From NCBI GenBank assembly GCA_013152535.1, contig JAADGE010000013.1, forward strand, positions 55,393 through 119,392: 64,000 nucleotides of DNA. Reading direction: 5' to 3'. This DNA comes from Chlorobiota bacterium (lineage in GTDB: Bacteria > Bacteroidota > Bacteroidia > Bacteroidales > JAADGE01). A program made the position numbers and the translations under genes. Within the stretch, counting starts at the first letter, position 1. The number at the start of each line of letters is the position of its first letter. Below are positions 34,244 through 42,268 of the stretch, in pieces. The notes under the pieces are model-generated. The model did not search any database and was not told the origin of the DNA. It was given only the letters and a program-made list of their open reading frames with translations.

Positions 34244-35485
34244 ATGCTTATAAATAGAAAAAAATATCTGAACAAAATAGAATCTGCAATAAAAACCGTT
34301 CCGATAACCATTCTTATCGGAGCAAGACAAACAGGGAAAACGTCTCTTTTAGAAAGTTTTAAGTCAAATTATACAACATTCGGTTTAGACGGTCAATTGC
34401 CGGACACCAATAATCTTTTTAATGACATAAATGATGTTATTTCATTTTTAAAAATTAAACTGAATGAAAATTTGGACGGCTTATTAGTTATTGATGAATT
34501 TCAGATGATTAATAACATTTCTTCTTCCTTAAAAATTCTTGTTGACAATTTTAAATCTTTAAAAATATTATGCAGCGGCAGCAGCAGCATTGATATTGTT
34601 CAAAAAACAAAGGAATCATTGGCGGGAAGAGTCAGAATGATTTATGTTAATTCATTGTCGTTCAGTGAAACTGTTTTATTCAAAAATAATCTTCTTTTTA
34701 ATGACTATGAAACATTCACAAAAGATACAAACCATAAATTGATTCCGCCCGAAATAAAACAAGTTCTGAACGAACAACTGATTTATGGCGGGATGCCTCG
34801 TATATGTTTAACAAAAAATACGAAAGAAAAAATACGAATATCAGACGACATCTATAAAACATATTTGTTGAGAGACATAAGAGCATACGTAAAAACAAGT
34901 GATTCCGTCGGGTTTAATAAACTACTTCAACTGTTGGCCCTACAAATAGGAAACTTAGTAAATATTAACGAATTATCTCGCAGCTCGGGATTAAGTTATC
35001 ATAAATGTGAAGAATATCTGTATTTACTGGAACAAATGTTTATTATTAAACTTATAGAACCTTACGAAACAAATAAGCGAAAAGCCATAAAAAAAATGAA
35101 AAAAGTGTTTTTTTTAGATTTAGGTATCCGCAATATAATTGTTAAAAATTTTAATCCCCCGGATTTAAGAACAGATTCCGGTGCTTTATTTGAAAATTTT
35201 GTGTTTTTAGAAATACTTAAATCCGTTGAAAATTATACAACAATACAGTTTTTCAGAACTCGAGACGGTGCTGAAGTTGATTTTGTAATTAATAATCTGT
35301 TCGAAAAAATTACGGTAGAAGTTAAACATAAAATATTGAAAAAACCAACTTTTTACAAAGCATTAACAGGTTTTAATACAGCTGAAAATATCTCGAAATC
35401 TTATGTCGTAAACCTTGAACTTAATCAAAAAGAAAATATAATTCATTATATTCCGGCTTGTTTATTTGAAAAAATATTTACCTGA
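34244..35485 (+). CDS. AAA_14/DUF4143 family ATPase
   Basis: A 413-residue member with Walker A GARQTGKT (26-33), LLVIDEFQMI (Walker B), CSGSSSIDIVQ, and SLAGRVRMIYVNSLSFSE at the domain join. The C-terminal domain keeps AEVDFVINN ... TVEVKHK, the intact acidic-acidic-lysine spacing of the nuclease-like fold. Its layout is closest to 3214. It closes the glycan region; a DUF2461 gene follows after 24 bp. Confidence 0.86.
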   Translation: MLINRKKYLNKIESAIKTVPITILIGARQTGKTSLLESFKSNYTTFGLDGQLPDTNNLFNDINDVISFLKIKLNENLDGLLVIDEFQMINNISSSLKILVDNFKSLKILCSGSSSIDIVQKTKESLAGRVRMIYVNSLSFSETVLFKNNLLFNDYETFTKDTNHKLIPPEIKQVLNEQLIYGGMPRICLTKNTKEKIRISDDIYKTYLLRDIRAYVKTSDSVGFNKLLQLLALQIGNLVNINELSRSSGLSYHKCEEYLYLLEQMFIIKLIEPYETNKRKAIKKMKKVFFLDLGIRNIIVKNFNPPDLRTDSGALFENFVFLEILKSVENYTTIQFFRTRDGAEVDFVINNLFEKITVEVKHKILKKPTFYKALTGFNTAENISKSYVVNLELNQKENIIHYIPACLFEKIFT

Positions 35486-35508
35486 AAAAAACAAAAACCA
35501 CAAAACAA

Positions 35509-36162
35509 ATGCAAACAATCTTGAACTTTCTTACCGACCTGAAAAATAACAATAACCGCGAATGGTTTGCCGACAATAAATTACGTTATGAAGAAGCAAA
35601 AAACAAATTTTTCGATTTAACAGATTTTTTAATCCTAAAAATTAAAGAATTTGATAAATCCGTTGATGTAAACTCCGCAAAAGAATGTGCATTCCGAATT
35701 TATAAAGATGTGCGTTTTTCAAAAGACAAAACACCCTACAAAACCAATATGGGTGCTTATATTGCAAAAGGCGGTAAAAAGAGCCCCTTTGCCGGTTACT
35801 ACATTCATATTGAACCGAATGCGTCTTTTGCAGGCGGCGGTATCTACTGTCCGCAACCGGCAGTTTTAAAAGCCGTAAGAACAGAAATTGCCGAAGATGC
35901 AACAGAGCTTTACAGCATATTAAAAAACAAATCTTTTCATACTGTTTTTCCGGAACTCTACGGCGACAAAGTAAAAACGGCACCTCGCGGCTTCGATAAA
36001 AACCATCCGAATATCGGCTTGTTACGCTTTAAAAGTTATACTGTAATTCACAAATTTTCCGATAATGATTTAACAAAGCCGGATTTTGCGGAAAAAATAA
36101 TCTCTACATTCAAAATACAAAAACCTTTTAACGATTATTTGAATACCTGTTTTTCGGAATAA
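35509..36162 (+). CDS. DUF2461 family protein
   Basis: A 217-residue protein matching DUF2461 (TIGR02453): ILNFLTDLKNNNNREWFADN at the start, FRIYKDVRFSKDKTPYKTNM, a GGKKSPFAGYYIHI segment and GGGIYCPQ. The biochemical role of the family is not known. It ends before a bidirectional terminator shared with the converging DUF2147 gene. Confidence 0.9.
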   Translation: MQTILNFLTDLKNNNNREWFADNKLRYEEAKNKFFDLTDFLILKIKEFDKSVDVNSAKECAFRIYKDVRFSKDKTPYKTNMGAYIAKGGKKSPFAGYYIHIEPNASFAGGGIYCPQPAVLKAVRTEIAEDATELYSILKNKSFHTVFPELYGDKVKTAPRGFDKNHPNIGLLRFKSYTVIHKFSDNDLTKPDFAEKIISTFKIQKPFNDYLNTCFSE

Positions 36163-36163
36163 A

Positions 36164-36190
36164 AAAGCAGGAAATTATCTTCCCTGCTTT
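36164..36190. terminator. Bidirectional terminator hairpin
   Basis: AAAGCAGG (36164-36171) pairs with CCTGCTTT (36183-36190), flanked by A and T runs on both sides. It lies between converging genes and probably ends both transcripts. Confidence 0.75.
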
Positions 36191-36214
36191 AATAAATTTT
36201 CGATTAATTCGACT

Positions 36215-36673
36215 TTATTTTTTCAGTCTGTACCAATACTGTGTTCTTCCTGCCCAACCCCAACTGTCAAGCGAACCTCTGACTTCTAACTTATCGGGAT
36301 TTTTACTGTCAATTTCCATTGAACAATGATAAAATTTACCGTTTCCCGGATCCATAATTTTTCCGCCTTCCAATCCGTCATCGCCGGTTTTCATTTTCAA
36401 TAAAATTATCATTCCCACAACCGGTTTATCTTTTAATGCACCTTTACATTTGTCGCATTTTTTATCTTGCGGATCTAATAATAATTTGGTGATTTTTCCG
36501 TAATAAAATCCGTTTCTGGCTTTGTAAATTTTCACATATGACTTCGCTTTTCCTGTTTCATCGTCTATTGTTTTCCACATACCCGTTATTTTAGAAGCTT
36601 GGGCATGAACTTTGTTTGCATAAAAACTCAGAGCAAAAAAAACAGCAATAATAATTAATACATTCTTTTTCAT
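36215..36673 (-). CDS. DUF2147 family secreted protein
   Basis: A 152-residue protein with a Sec signal peptide (MKKNVLIIIAVFFALSFYAN, cleavage near VHAQA). The mature part fits DUF2147: ITGMWKTIDDETGKAKSYV, CDKCKGALKDKPVVGMIIL, then DPGNGKFYHCSM and WAGRTQYWYRL. It is a small lipocalin-like periplasmic protein of unknown ligand. It is divergent from the dehydrogenase at 36795. Confidence 0.9.
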   Translation of the reverse strand: MKKNVLIIIAVFFALSFYANKVHAQASKITGMWKTIDDETGKAKSYVKIYKARNGFYYGKITKLLLDPQDKKCDKCKGALKDKPVVGMIILLKMKTGDDGLEGGKIMDPGNGKFYHCSMEIDSKNPDKLEVRGSLDSWGWAGRTQYWYRLKK

Positions 36674-36771
36674 AATTCAAAATTTTATAAATTAACAGCT
36701 TAAAAGTAAAAAGATTTTTTAAAAATACAATATTATTTTAGCTTTTTTTCTGAAATTAAACTTATAATTCA

Positions 36772-36779
36772 TAATTTTG
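36772..36779 (+). promoter_or_regulatory. -7 box TAATTTTG
   Basis: TAATTTTG overlaps the possible TTG start at 36777, which argues for the ATG at 36795 as the real start of the dehydrogenase gene. Confidence 0.5.
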
Positions 36780-36794
36780 AGCAAAAATATTCAA

Positions 36795-37751
36795 ATGACG
36801 GAAAATATTTTAGTTATAGGTGCTGCCGGTCAAATCGGTTCGGAATTAACGATTGCATTACGCAAAGTTTACGGAAATAATCAGGTTTTTGCTACGGATA
36901 TTAAAGAGGTTCCGCAAGATATAAAAGACGGCGGTCCGTCGGCAATACTTGATGTTATGGACGATAAACGATTAATTCATTTTGTTATTCGCCATAAAAT
37001 TACCCAAATTTATCATCTTGCTGCGGTTCTTTCGGGCAATGCCGAAAAACTTCCGTTACAGGCATGGCATATCAATATGCAAAGTCTTTTAAATATTTTA
37101 GATTTAGCAAAAGTTGTTGAAGATGTGCATCGTATTTTTTGGCCCAGTTCCATTGCTGTTTTCGGTCCGACCACACCGAAACAAAACACTTCGCAATTAA
37201 CTATAACAGAGCCTTCTACCGTTTACGGAATAAGCAAATTAGCCGGAGAACGATGGTGCGAATATTTTAATAAACGCTACGACTTGGATATAAGAAGTAT
37301 TCGATATCCCGGACTGATAAGCTATAAAACAGAAGCCGGCGGAGGTACCACAGATTATGCCGTTGAAATTTTTTATGAAGCAGTAAAATCCGGAAAATAT
37401 GAATCTTTTTTGTCGGAAAATACCGCACTTCCGATGATGTTTATGCAGGATGCCGTTGATGCTACCGTAAAATTAATGATGGAACCGAAGGAAAAAATAA
37501 GTGTCAAATCAAGTTATAATGTCGGCGGTATCAGTTTTACGCCGAAAGAACTTGCACATGAAATTAAAACACATATTCCCGACTTTAAAATCTCTTACAA
37601 GCCGGATTTTCGCCAACCGATTGCCGATTCGTGGCCTCAAAGTATTGACGACTCTCTTGCTAAAAAAGATTGGGGTTTAGAAACAAAATTTGACATTAAA
37701 GCATTGACTGAAATTATGCTGAGCGGCGTAAAAGAAAAATATCAGAAATAA
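36795..37751 (+). CDS. L-threonine 3-dehydrogenase-like SDR
   Basis: About 318 residues from ATG 36795. It has the NAD-binding loop GAAGQIG (9-15), WPSSIAVFG, TVYGISKLAGE (Y-x3-K), and GGGTTDYAVEIFYEAVKSGK with LPMMFMQDAVDATV, which are characteristic of the short-chain threonine dehydrogenase family. It would oxidise L-threonine to 2-amino-3-ketobutyrate in the cytoplasm. It is monocistronic by appearance. Confidence 0.88.
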   Translation: MTENILVIGAAGQIGSELTIALRKVYGNNQVFATDIKEVPQDIKDGGPSAILDVMDDKRLIHFVIRHKITQIYHLAAVLSGNAEKLPLQAWHINMQSLLNILDLAKVVEDVHRIFWPSSIAVFGPTTPKQNTSQLTITEPSTVYGISKLAGERWCEYFNKRYDLDIRSIRYPGLISYKTEAGGGTTDYAVEIFYEAVKSGKYESFLSENTALPMMFMQDAVDATVKLMMEPKEKISVKSSYNVGGISFTPKELAHEIKTHIPDFKISYKPDFRQPIADSWPQSIDDSLAKKDWGLETKFDIKALTEIMLSGVKEKYQK

Positions 37752-37916
37752 CAATATTATCAGACATCAGAGTCTTTTATCCTGTTCGTCTCTTTGTTTG
37801 ATTTTCAGCTTATTATATTTTTTTTTAATAACAAATTTTTCTTTCGTTTTTTTTTAAGATAAAGTTATTAACCGATTTATTTATTGATAACCAAATTTTT
37901 AACCGTTTTTATTAAA

Positions 37917-37955
37917 AACTGAACTTTTATTCAGTTGTAATTTGATATATTTTTG
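37917..37955 (+). promoter_or_regulatory. Inverted repeat and -7 box before the ribonucleotide reductase gene
   Basis: AACTGAA (37917-37923) and TTCAGTT (37930-37936) form an inverted repeat 11 bp upstream of a -7 box TATTTTTG (37948-37955), 39 bp before the ATG. It may be an operator; it does not look like a standard NrdR box. The rest of the 243-bp gap is AT-rich without other recognisable signals. Confidence 0.4.
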
Positions 37956-37994
37956 TTCTTGCCATTTTCAACCACAATTTTTATTTAAGTTACA

Positions 37995-40568
37995 ATGCAA
38001 GTAAAAGATCAAATTACGGTTTACAACCCTGTCTCCCAAAAAAAAGGTTATACATACGAAGAAGTTTTTCCTTTCGCTTTAAAATATTTTAACGGTGACG
38101 AATTAGCTGCTCGTGTTTGGGCAAATAAATACGCTCTTAAAGATTCTTTCGGAAATATATATGAGAAAACTCCGGATGAAATGCACCGAAGAATTGCAAA
38201 AGAAGTGGCTCGAATTGAGCAAAAATACCCAAACCCTTTAAGTGAAGACGAAATTTTTGAACTAATTCGTGATTTTAAATATATCGTTCCGGCAGGAAGC
38301 CCGATGTCCGGTATCGGAAATAAATTTCAAACCGTTTCGTTATCAAATTGTTTTGTAATCGGCGATGATAACCCGGCAGATTCCTACGGCGGAATTTTAA
38401 AAATTGATCAGGAACAAGTTCAATTAATGAAACGCAGAGGCGGTGTGGGACATGATCTTTCTCACATACGTCCGCAAGGCAGTCCGGTCAGCAACAGTGC
38501 ATTAACATCTACCGGTGTGGTTCCGTTTATGGAGCGTTATTCAAACTCAACTCGTGAGGTTGCACAAGACGGCAGAAGAGGAGCTTTAATGCTTTCTATT
38601 TCAATAAAACATCCGGATGCCGAACATTTTATTGATGCAAAATTAGAATCCGGAAAAATTACCGGTGCCAATATTTCTGTCAAAATTGACAATGATTTTA
38701 TGAATGCCGTTATCAAAAATAAACCGTATCAGCAACAGTATCCGATAGATTCAGACAATCCTTCAGTAAAAAAAATTATTAATCCGCGAAATCTCTGGAA
38801 AAAAATTATTAATAATGCCTGGAAATCGGCAGAACCGGGTATTCTTTTTTGGGACACGGTTATAAACGAATCTGTTGCCGACTGCTATGCCGACGAAGGT
38901 TTCAGAACAGTATCAACAAATCCTTGCGGAGAAATTCCGCTTTGTCCTTATGACAGTTGTCGCTTATTAGCAATTAATTTATTTTCTTATGTAGAAAATC
39001 CTTTTACCGTAAATGCTGTTTTTAATTTTGAAAAATTTAAATCTCACGCAGCTTACGCTCAACGCATAATGGATGATATTGTTGATTTAGAGCTCGAAAA
39101 AATCGACGGCATTATTCAAAAAATTGATTCCGATCCGGAAAGAGAAGAAATAAAACACACCGAAAGAAGCCTTTGGGAAAACATTAAAAATAAAGCAATT
39201 CTCGGAAGACGAACAGGTGTGGGAATTACGGCAGAAGGCGATATGTTGGCAGCATTAAATTTGCAATACGGCAGCGATATTGCAACAGATTTTTCCGTTT
39301 CCGTTCATAAAACATTAGCATTGGAAGCTTACCGTTCTTCTGTTGAAATGGCAAAAGACAGGGGTGCTTTCAAACTTTATAATTCCGAAAAAGAAAAAAA
39401 TAATCCTTTTATTAACAGAATAAAGGATGCCGACCCGAAATTATATGAAGAAATTCAAAAACACGGCAGACGAAATATTTCTTTATTAACCATTGCTCCT
39501 ACCGGATCTACAAGTATCTTAACTAAAACAACTTCCGGAATTGAACCGATATTTTTACCTTTCTATAAAAGAAGACGGAAAGTTAATCCTAATGATAAAG
39601 CCGTTAAAGTAAGCTTTATTGATGAAGTTGGTGATTCTTGGGAAGAATATACGGTTTTTCATCATAATTTTTTAAAATGGATGGAAGTAATCGGCATAAA
39701 TCCGGAAGAAGCAAAAACATATGACAATGAACAAATTCAGGAACTTGTAAAAAAATCACCGTATTATAAATCGACCTCAAATGATGTTGATTGGGTAAAA
39801 AAAGTTCAGCTTCAGGGAAAAGTTCAAAAATGGGTAGATCACTCCATAAGTGTTACAGTTAATTTGCCGAAAGATGTTCCCGTCGATTTAGTGGGAGATG
39901 TTTATACCGAAGCTTGGAAAAGCGGATGTAAAGGCGTAACAGTTTATCGCGACGGTTCTCGCGACGGTGTTTTAATTTCAGCTGACGATAAGAAAAAAGA
40001 AATAACGGAACACCAAAGGAATCATGAAAAACGCCCGTCTGTTTTAAGTGCTGATATTGTTCGTTTCAACAACAATGATGAAGAATGGATTGCGTTTATA
40101 GGATTGAAAGGCGGCAAACCTTATGAAATTTTCTCGGGAAGAACAGAAGAAGATGCTTTACCGATACCGAAATCGGTTACAAAAGGGAAAATTGTGAAAC
40201 AACGTTTTCCGGACGGACATAAACGTTATGATTTTAAATACACTAATAAATTCGGTTTTAACATAACTATCGAAGGTTTATCATATAAGTTTAATCCGGA
40301 ATTTTGGAATTATGCAAAATTAATTTCGGGCGTTTTACGACACGGAATGCCGGTTGAACATGCCGTTAATTTAATATCTTCTCTTCATTTTGAAACGGAT
40401 ACCATCAATACGTGGAAAAAAGGTATTGAACGTGCCTTAAAGCACTACATTCCGGACGGAACAAAAGTAAAAAAAGGAACTGTTTGTCAGGAATGCGGTG
40501 CCGATACTTTAGTTTATGAAGAAGGTTGTTTAAAATGTACCTCCTGCGGATATTCTAAATGCGGTTAA
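37995..40568 (+). CDS. nrdJ: Adenosylcobalamin-dependent (class II) ribonucleotide reductase
   Basis: An 857-residue class II reductase that makes deoxyribonucleotides using adenosylcobalamin, with or without oxygen. SLSNCFVIG carries the first redox cysteine (C119), NPCGEIPLCPYDSCRLLAIN (about 310) the finger-loop active-site region, and TIAPTGSTSILTKTTSGIEP is typical of the barrel. The C-terminal about 27 residues have CQECGAD and CTSCGYSKCG, a zinc-ribbon found in this long subtype. Its length matches the family. A strong terminator follows. Confidence 0.93.
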   Translation: MQVKDQITVYNPVSQKKGYTYEEVFPFALKYFNGDELAARVWANKYALKDSFGNIYEKTPDEMHRRIAKEVARIEQKYPNPLSEDEIFELIRDFKYIVPAGSPMSGIGNKFQTVSLSNCFVIGDDNPADSYGGILKIDQEQVQLMKRRGGVGHDLSHIRPQGSPVSNSALTSTGVVPFMERYSNSTREVAQDGRRGALMLSISIKHPDAEHFIDAKLESGKITGANISVKIDNDFMNAVIKNKPYQQQYPIDSDNPSVKKIINPRNLWKKIINNAWKSAEPGILFWDTVINESVADCYADEGFRTVSTNPCGEIPLCPYDSCRLLAINLFSYVENPFTVNAVFNFEKFKSHAAYAQRIMDDIVDLELEKIDGIIQKIDSDPEREEIKHTERSLWENIKNKAILGRRTGVGITAEGDMLAALNLQYGSDIATDFSVSVHKTLALEAYRSSVEMAKDRGAFKLYNSEKEKNNPFINRIKDADPKLYEEIQKHGRRNISLLTIAPTGSTSILTKTTSGIEPIFLPFYKRRRKVNPNDKAVKVSFIDEVGDSWEEYTVFHHNFLKWMEVIGINPEEAKTYDNEQIQELVKKSPYYKSTSNDVDWVKKVQLQGKVQKWVDHSISVTVNLPKDVPVDLVGDVYTEAWKSGCKGVTVYRDGSRDGVLISADDKKKEITEHQRNHEKRPSVLSADIVRFNNNDEEWIAFIGLKGGKPYEIFSGRTEEDALPIPKSVTKGKIVKQRFPDGHKRYDFKYTNKFGFNITIEGLSYKFNPEFWNYAKLISGVLRHGMPVEHAVNLISSLHFETDTINTWKKGIERALKHYIPDGTKVKKGTVCQECGADTLVYEEGCLKCTSCGYSKCG

Positions 40569-40583
40569 TCGTACAATCTTAAA

Positions 40584-40616
40584 GAAAAAGCCGGAATTTA
40601 AAATTCCGGCTTTTTC
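40584..40616 (+). terminator. Rho-independent terminator
   Basis: A perfect 14-bp stem (40584-40597 with 40603-40616) containing AAAGCCGGAAT, a TTAAA loop, and T-rich 3' flank. It lies between the ribonucleotide reductase gene and a converging gene and probably works both ways. Confidence 0.85.
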
Positions 40617-40635
40617 TTTTTACTGTTTTATTTCT

Positions 40636-41490
40636 TCATTCTTTTATTACTGTTACTATTTTTCCGTCTTTATAAATTGCCGTTTGTATTAATTTTCCGG
40701 TATTATCAAAAAAATACTGTTTCCCGTCAATTAAATAACCGTTTTTGAATAGTCCTTCTTTTTCTTTCTGTTTAAACTTATTATAAAAAATATGTTGTCC
40801 GTCTCCTTCAAATATTTCGAGACTGTCCGGTTCCGAAAAATGTAATTTGATTGTATCTTGTATCGTATCCGATTTTCCGATTTCAGAAATAATTTTTTCT
40901 TTTATTTCATATATTGTTATTGAATCCTTACCGGTTTTTCCGTCTTTAAATATTTTTTCGGAGCGTAACGAACCGTCGGGATAATATTCTCGAATAACAC
41001 CGTTTTCCTTTCCGTCAATCCATTTTCCTTCAATTTTTATATTTCCGTTTTCGTAATAGTACCGCTGATACCCGGAGCGCGTGCCGAATTCATTGTAATT
41101 CCACACATAGGACAACTTTCCGTTTTGGTAATATGCTTTATATTTATTTACCCATTTATCTTTGAGCCAAACACCTTCTTCCGCCGTATTACCATTTTCA
41201 AATAAAATTTTTGCTTTACCGTATTTTTCACCGTATTTATAAGTAATTTCGGATTTTAACTTCCCTGACGGATACCAGGCTTTCCAAACACCCTCTTTTT
41301 TCCCGTCAATATAATTACCGGCTTGTATTTTTTTTTCACTGAAGGGTCTGTGTTCTATCCAATATCCTTGTTTAAAATTATTCTTATCAATAACATTAAC
41401 GGTATCTCCTTTAAAAATCTCAAAACTTTGAGCGTTTAAAAAATTAAATGTTATTAAAATCAACAAACCGATTGTATATATTTTTCTCAA
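40636..41490 (-). CDS. MORN-2/YwqK-like repeat protein, secreted
   Basis: A 284-residue protein with a hydrophobic signal peptide ending NFLNAQS, followed by MORN_2-type repeats (GVWKAWYPSGKLKSEITYK, YENGNIKIEGKW, GVIREYYPDGSLRSEKIF). The start is TTG 41490: a TGA stands two codons upstream, so no ATG is available. Such repeats occur in YwqK-type antitoxins and in many secreted Bacteroidota proteins. It is distantly like the four lipoproteins at 60138-63572, but here no toxin gene is adjacent. Confidence 0.75.
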   Translation of the reverse strand: MRKIYTIGLLILITFNFLNAQSFEIFKGDTVNVIDKNNFKQGYWIEHRPFSEKKIQAGNYIDGKKEGVWKAWYPSGKLKSEITYKYGEKYGKAKILFENGNTAEEGVWLKDKWVNKYKAYYQNGKLSYVWNYNEFGTRSGYQRYYYENGNIKIEGKWIDGKENGVIREYYPDGSLRSEKIFKDGKTGKDSITIYEIKEKIISEIGKSDTIQDTIKLHFSEPDSLEIFEGDGQHIFYNKFKQKEKEGLFKNGYLIDGKQYFFDNTGKLIQTAIYKDGKIVTVIKE

Positions 41491-41658
41491 ATCTCAACGT
41501 TTTATTTTCCTATACGAAAAAATAATGCCGGAGGTTTCCGGTTTAAGAACTTATTTTACCGAAAACTTGTGCAAAAAGAATTATCTTTTTCATAAAACCT
41601 TGTATGTCACTGTTTTTTAGGTAAGTAAAAAACATCTTGCAAAAGAAAATATTTTAAT

Positions 41659-41666
41659 TATTTTTG
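41659..41666 (+). promoter_or_regulatory. -7 box TATTTTTG
   Basis: TATTTTTG lies 72 bp before the ATG at 41738, with a weak -33-like TCTTG about 19 bp upstream. Confidence 0.45.
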
Positions 41667-41737
41667 TAATAATTCTTGTAAATATTCATACAATTTGAAA
41701 AGACATTAAATTTGTCACAAAATATAAATTTTAACAT

Positions 41738-42235
41738 ATGAAAAAATTCTTAATAATCGTCTTAGCAATTTTGATTGTCGGTTTTTCTGCATATTATGCT
41801 TTTGTTTATTTTGTATCCTTCAGTCAGGGGTATCGTGCCGGAGAACTGGTAAAATTCAGCAAAAAAGGTGTTTTAATTAAAACTTGGGAAGGTCAAATAA
41901 GCCAAGGAGTTTCGGAAGCACAGGTATTCTATTTTTCCGTTCAGGATAATGAACCGCAAGTTATAGAAAAATTAAAACAGTTGCAGGGACAAACAGTTAA
42001 ATTAACCTATAAAGAACGTTTTAAAACTTTTCCGTGGCTGGGAGATACGAAATATTTTGTAACGGCAGTAGAACAAACCGGAAACAGAGAAAATCAAAAT
42101 ATGTCAATTCCGGATAATTCTTCCGGAAACAGCGAAACTTTGCAAGAATTGAAAAAAGAAAATGATTCTTTAAAACAACGCATTAGAAATTTGGAAACAA
42201 CGATTGTTGTTTTGACAAATTCTTCAAAAAATTGA
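41738..42235 (+). CDS. Small membrane-anchored hypothetical protein
   Basis: A 165-residue protein with an N-terminal membrane anchor (3-27), a compact domain (SQGYRAGELVKFSKKGVLIK, GQTVKLTYKERF, WLGDTKYFVTAVE), and a C-terminal coiled coil (LQELKKENDSLKQRIRNLE). Similar short Bacteroidota proteins are often mislabelled 6-phosphogluconate dehydrogenase, from memory; there is no dehydrogenase fold here. The function is unknown. Confidence 0.8.
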   Translation: MKKFLIIVLAILIVGFSAYYAFVYFVSFSQGYRAGELVKFSKKGVLIKTWEGQISQGVSEAQVFYFSVQDNEPQVIEKLKQLQGQTVKLTYKERFKTFPWLGDTKYFVTAVEQTGNRENQNMSIPDNSSGNSETLQELKKENDSLKQRIRNLETTIVVLTNSSKN

Positions 42236-42268
42236 TTTTTAAATCACCGTTTCTATAACAGTTTAAAA

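Noticed and set aside
35642..35983. 113-codon minus-strand frame with many Arg/Cys/Leu
   Set aside because: Antisense to the DUF2461 gene; composition is that of a shadow frame.
37752..37994. Cobalamin riboswitch before the B12-dependent ribonucleotide reductase
   Set aside because: I looked for conserved B12-box-like sequence and long paired structure and saw only a 7-bp inverted repeat; a covariance-model search would be needed to claim one.
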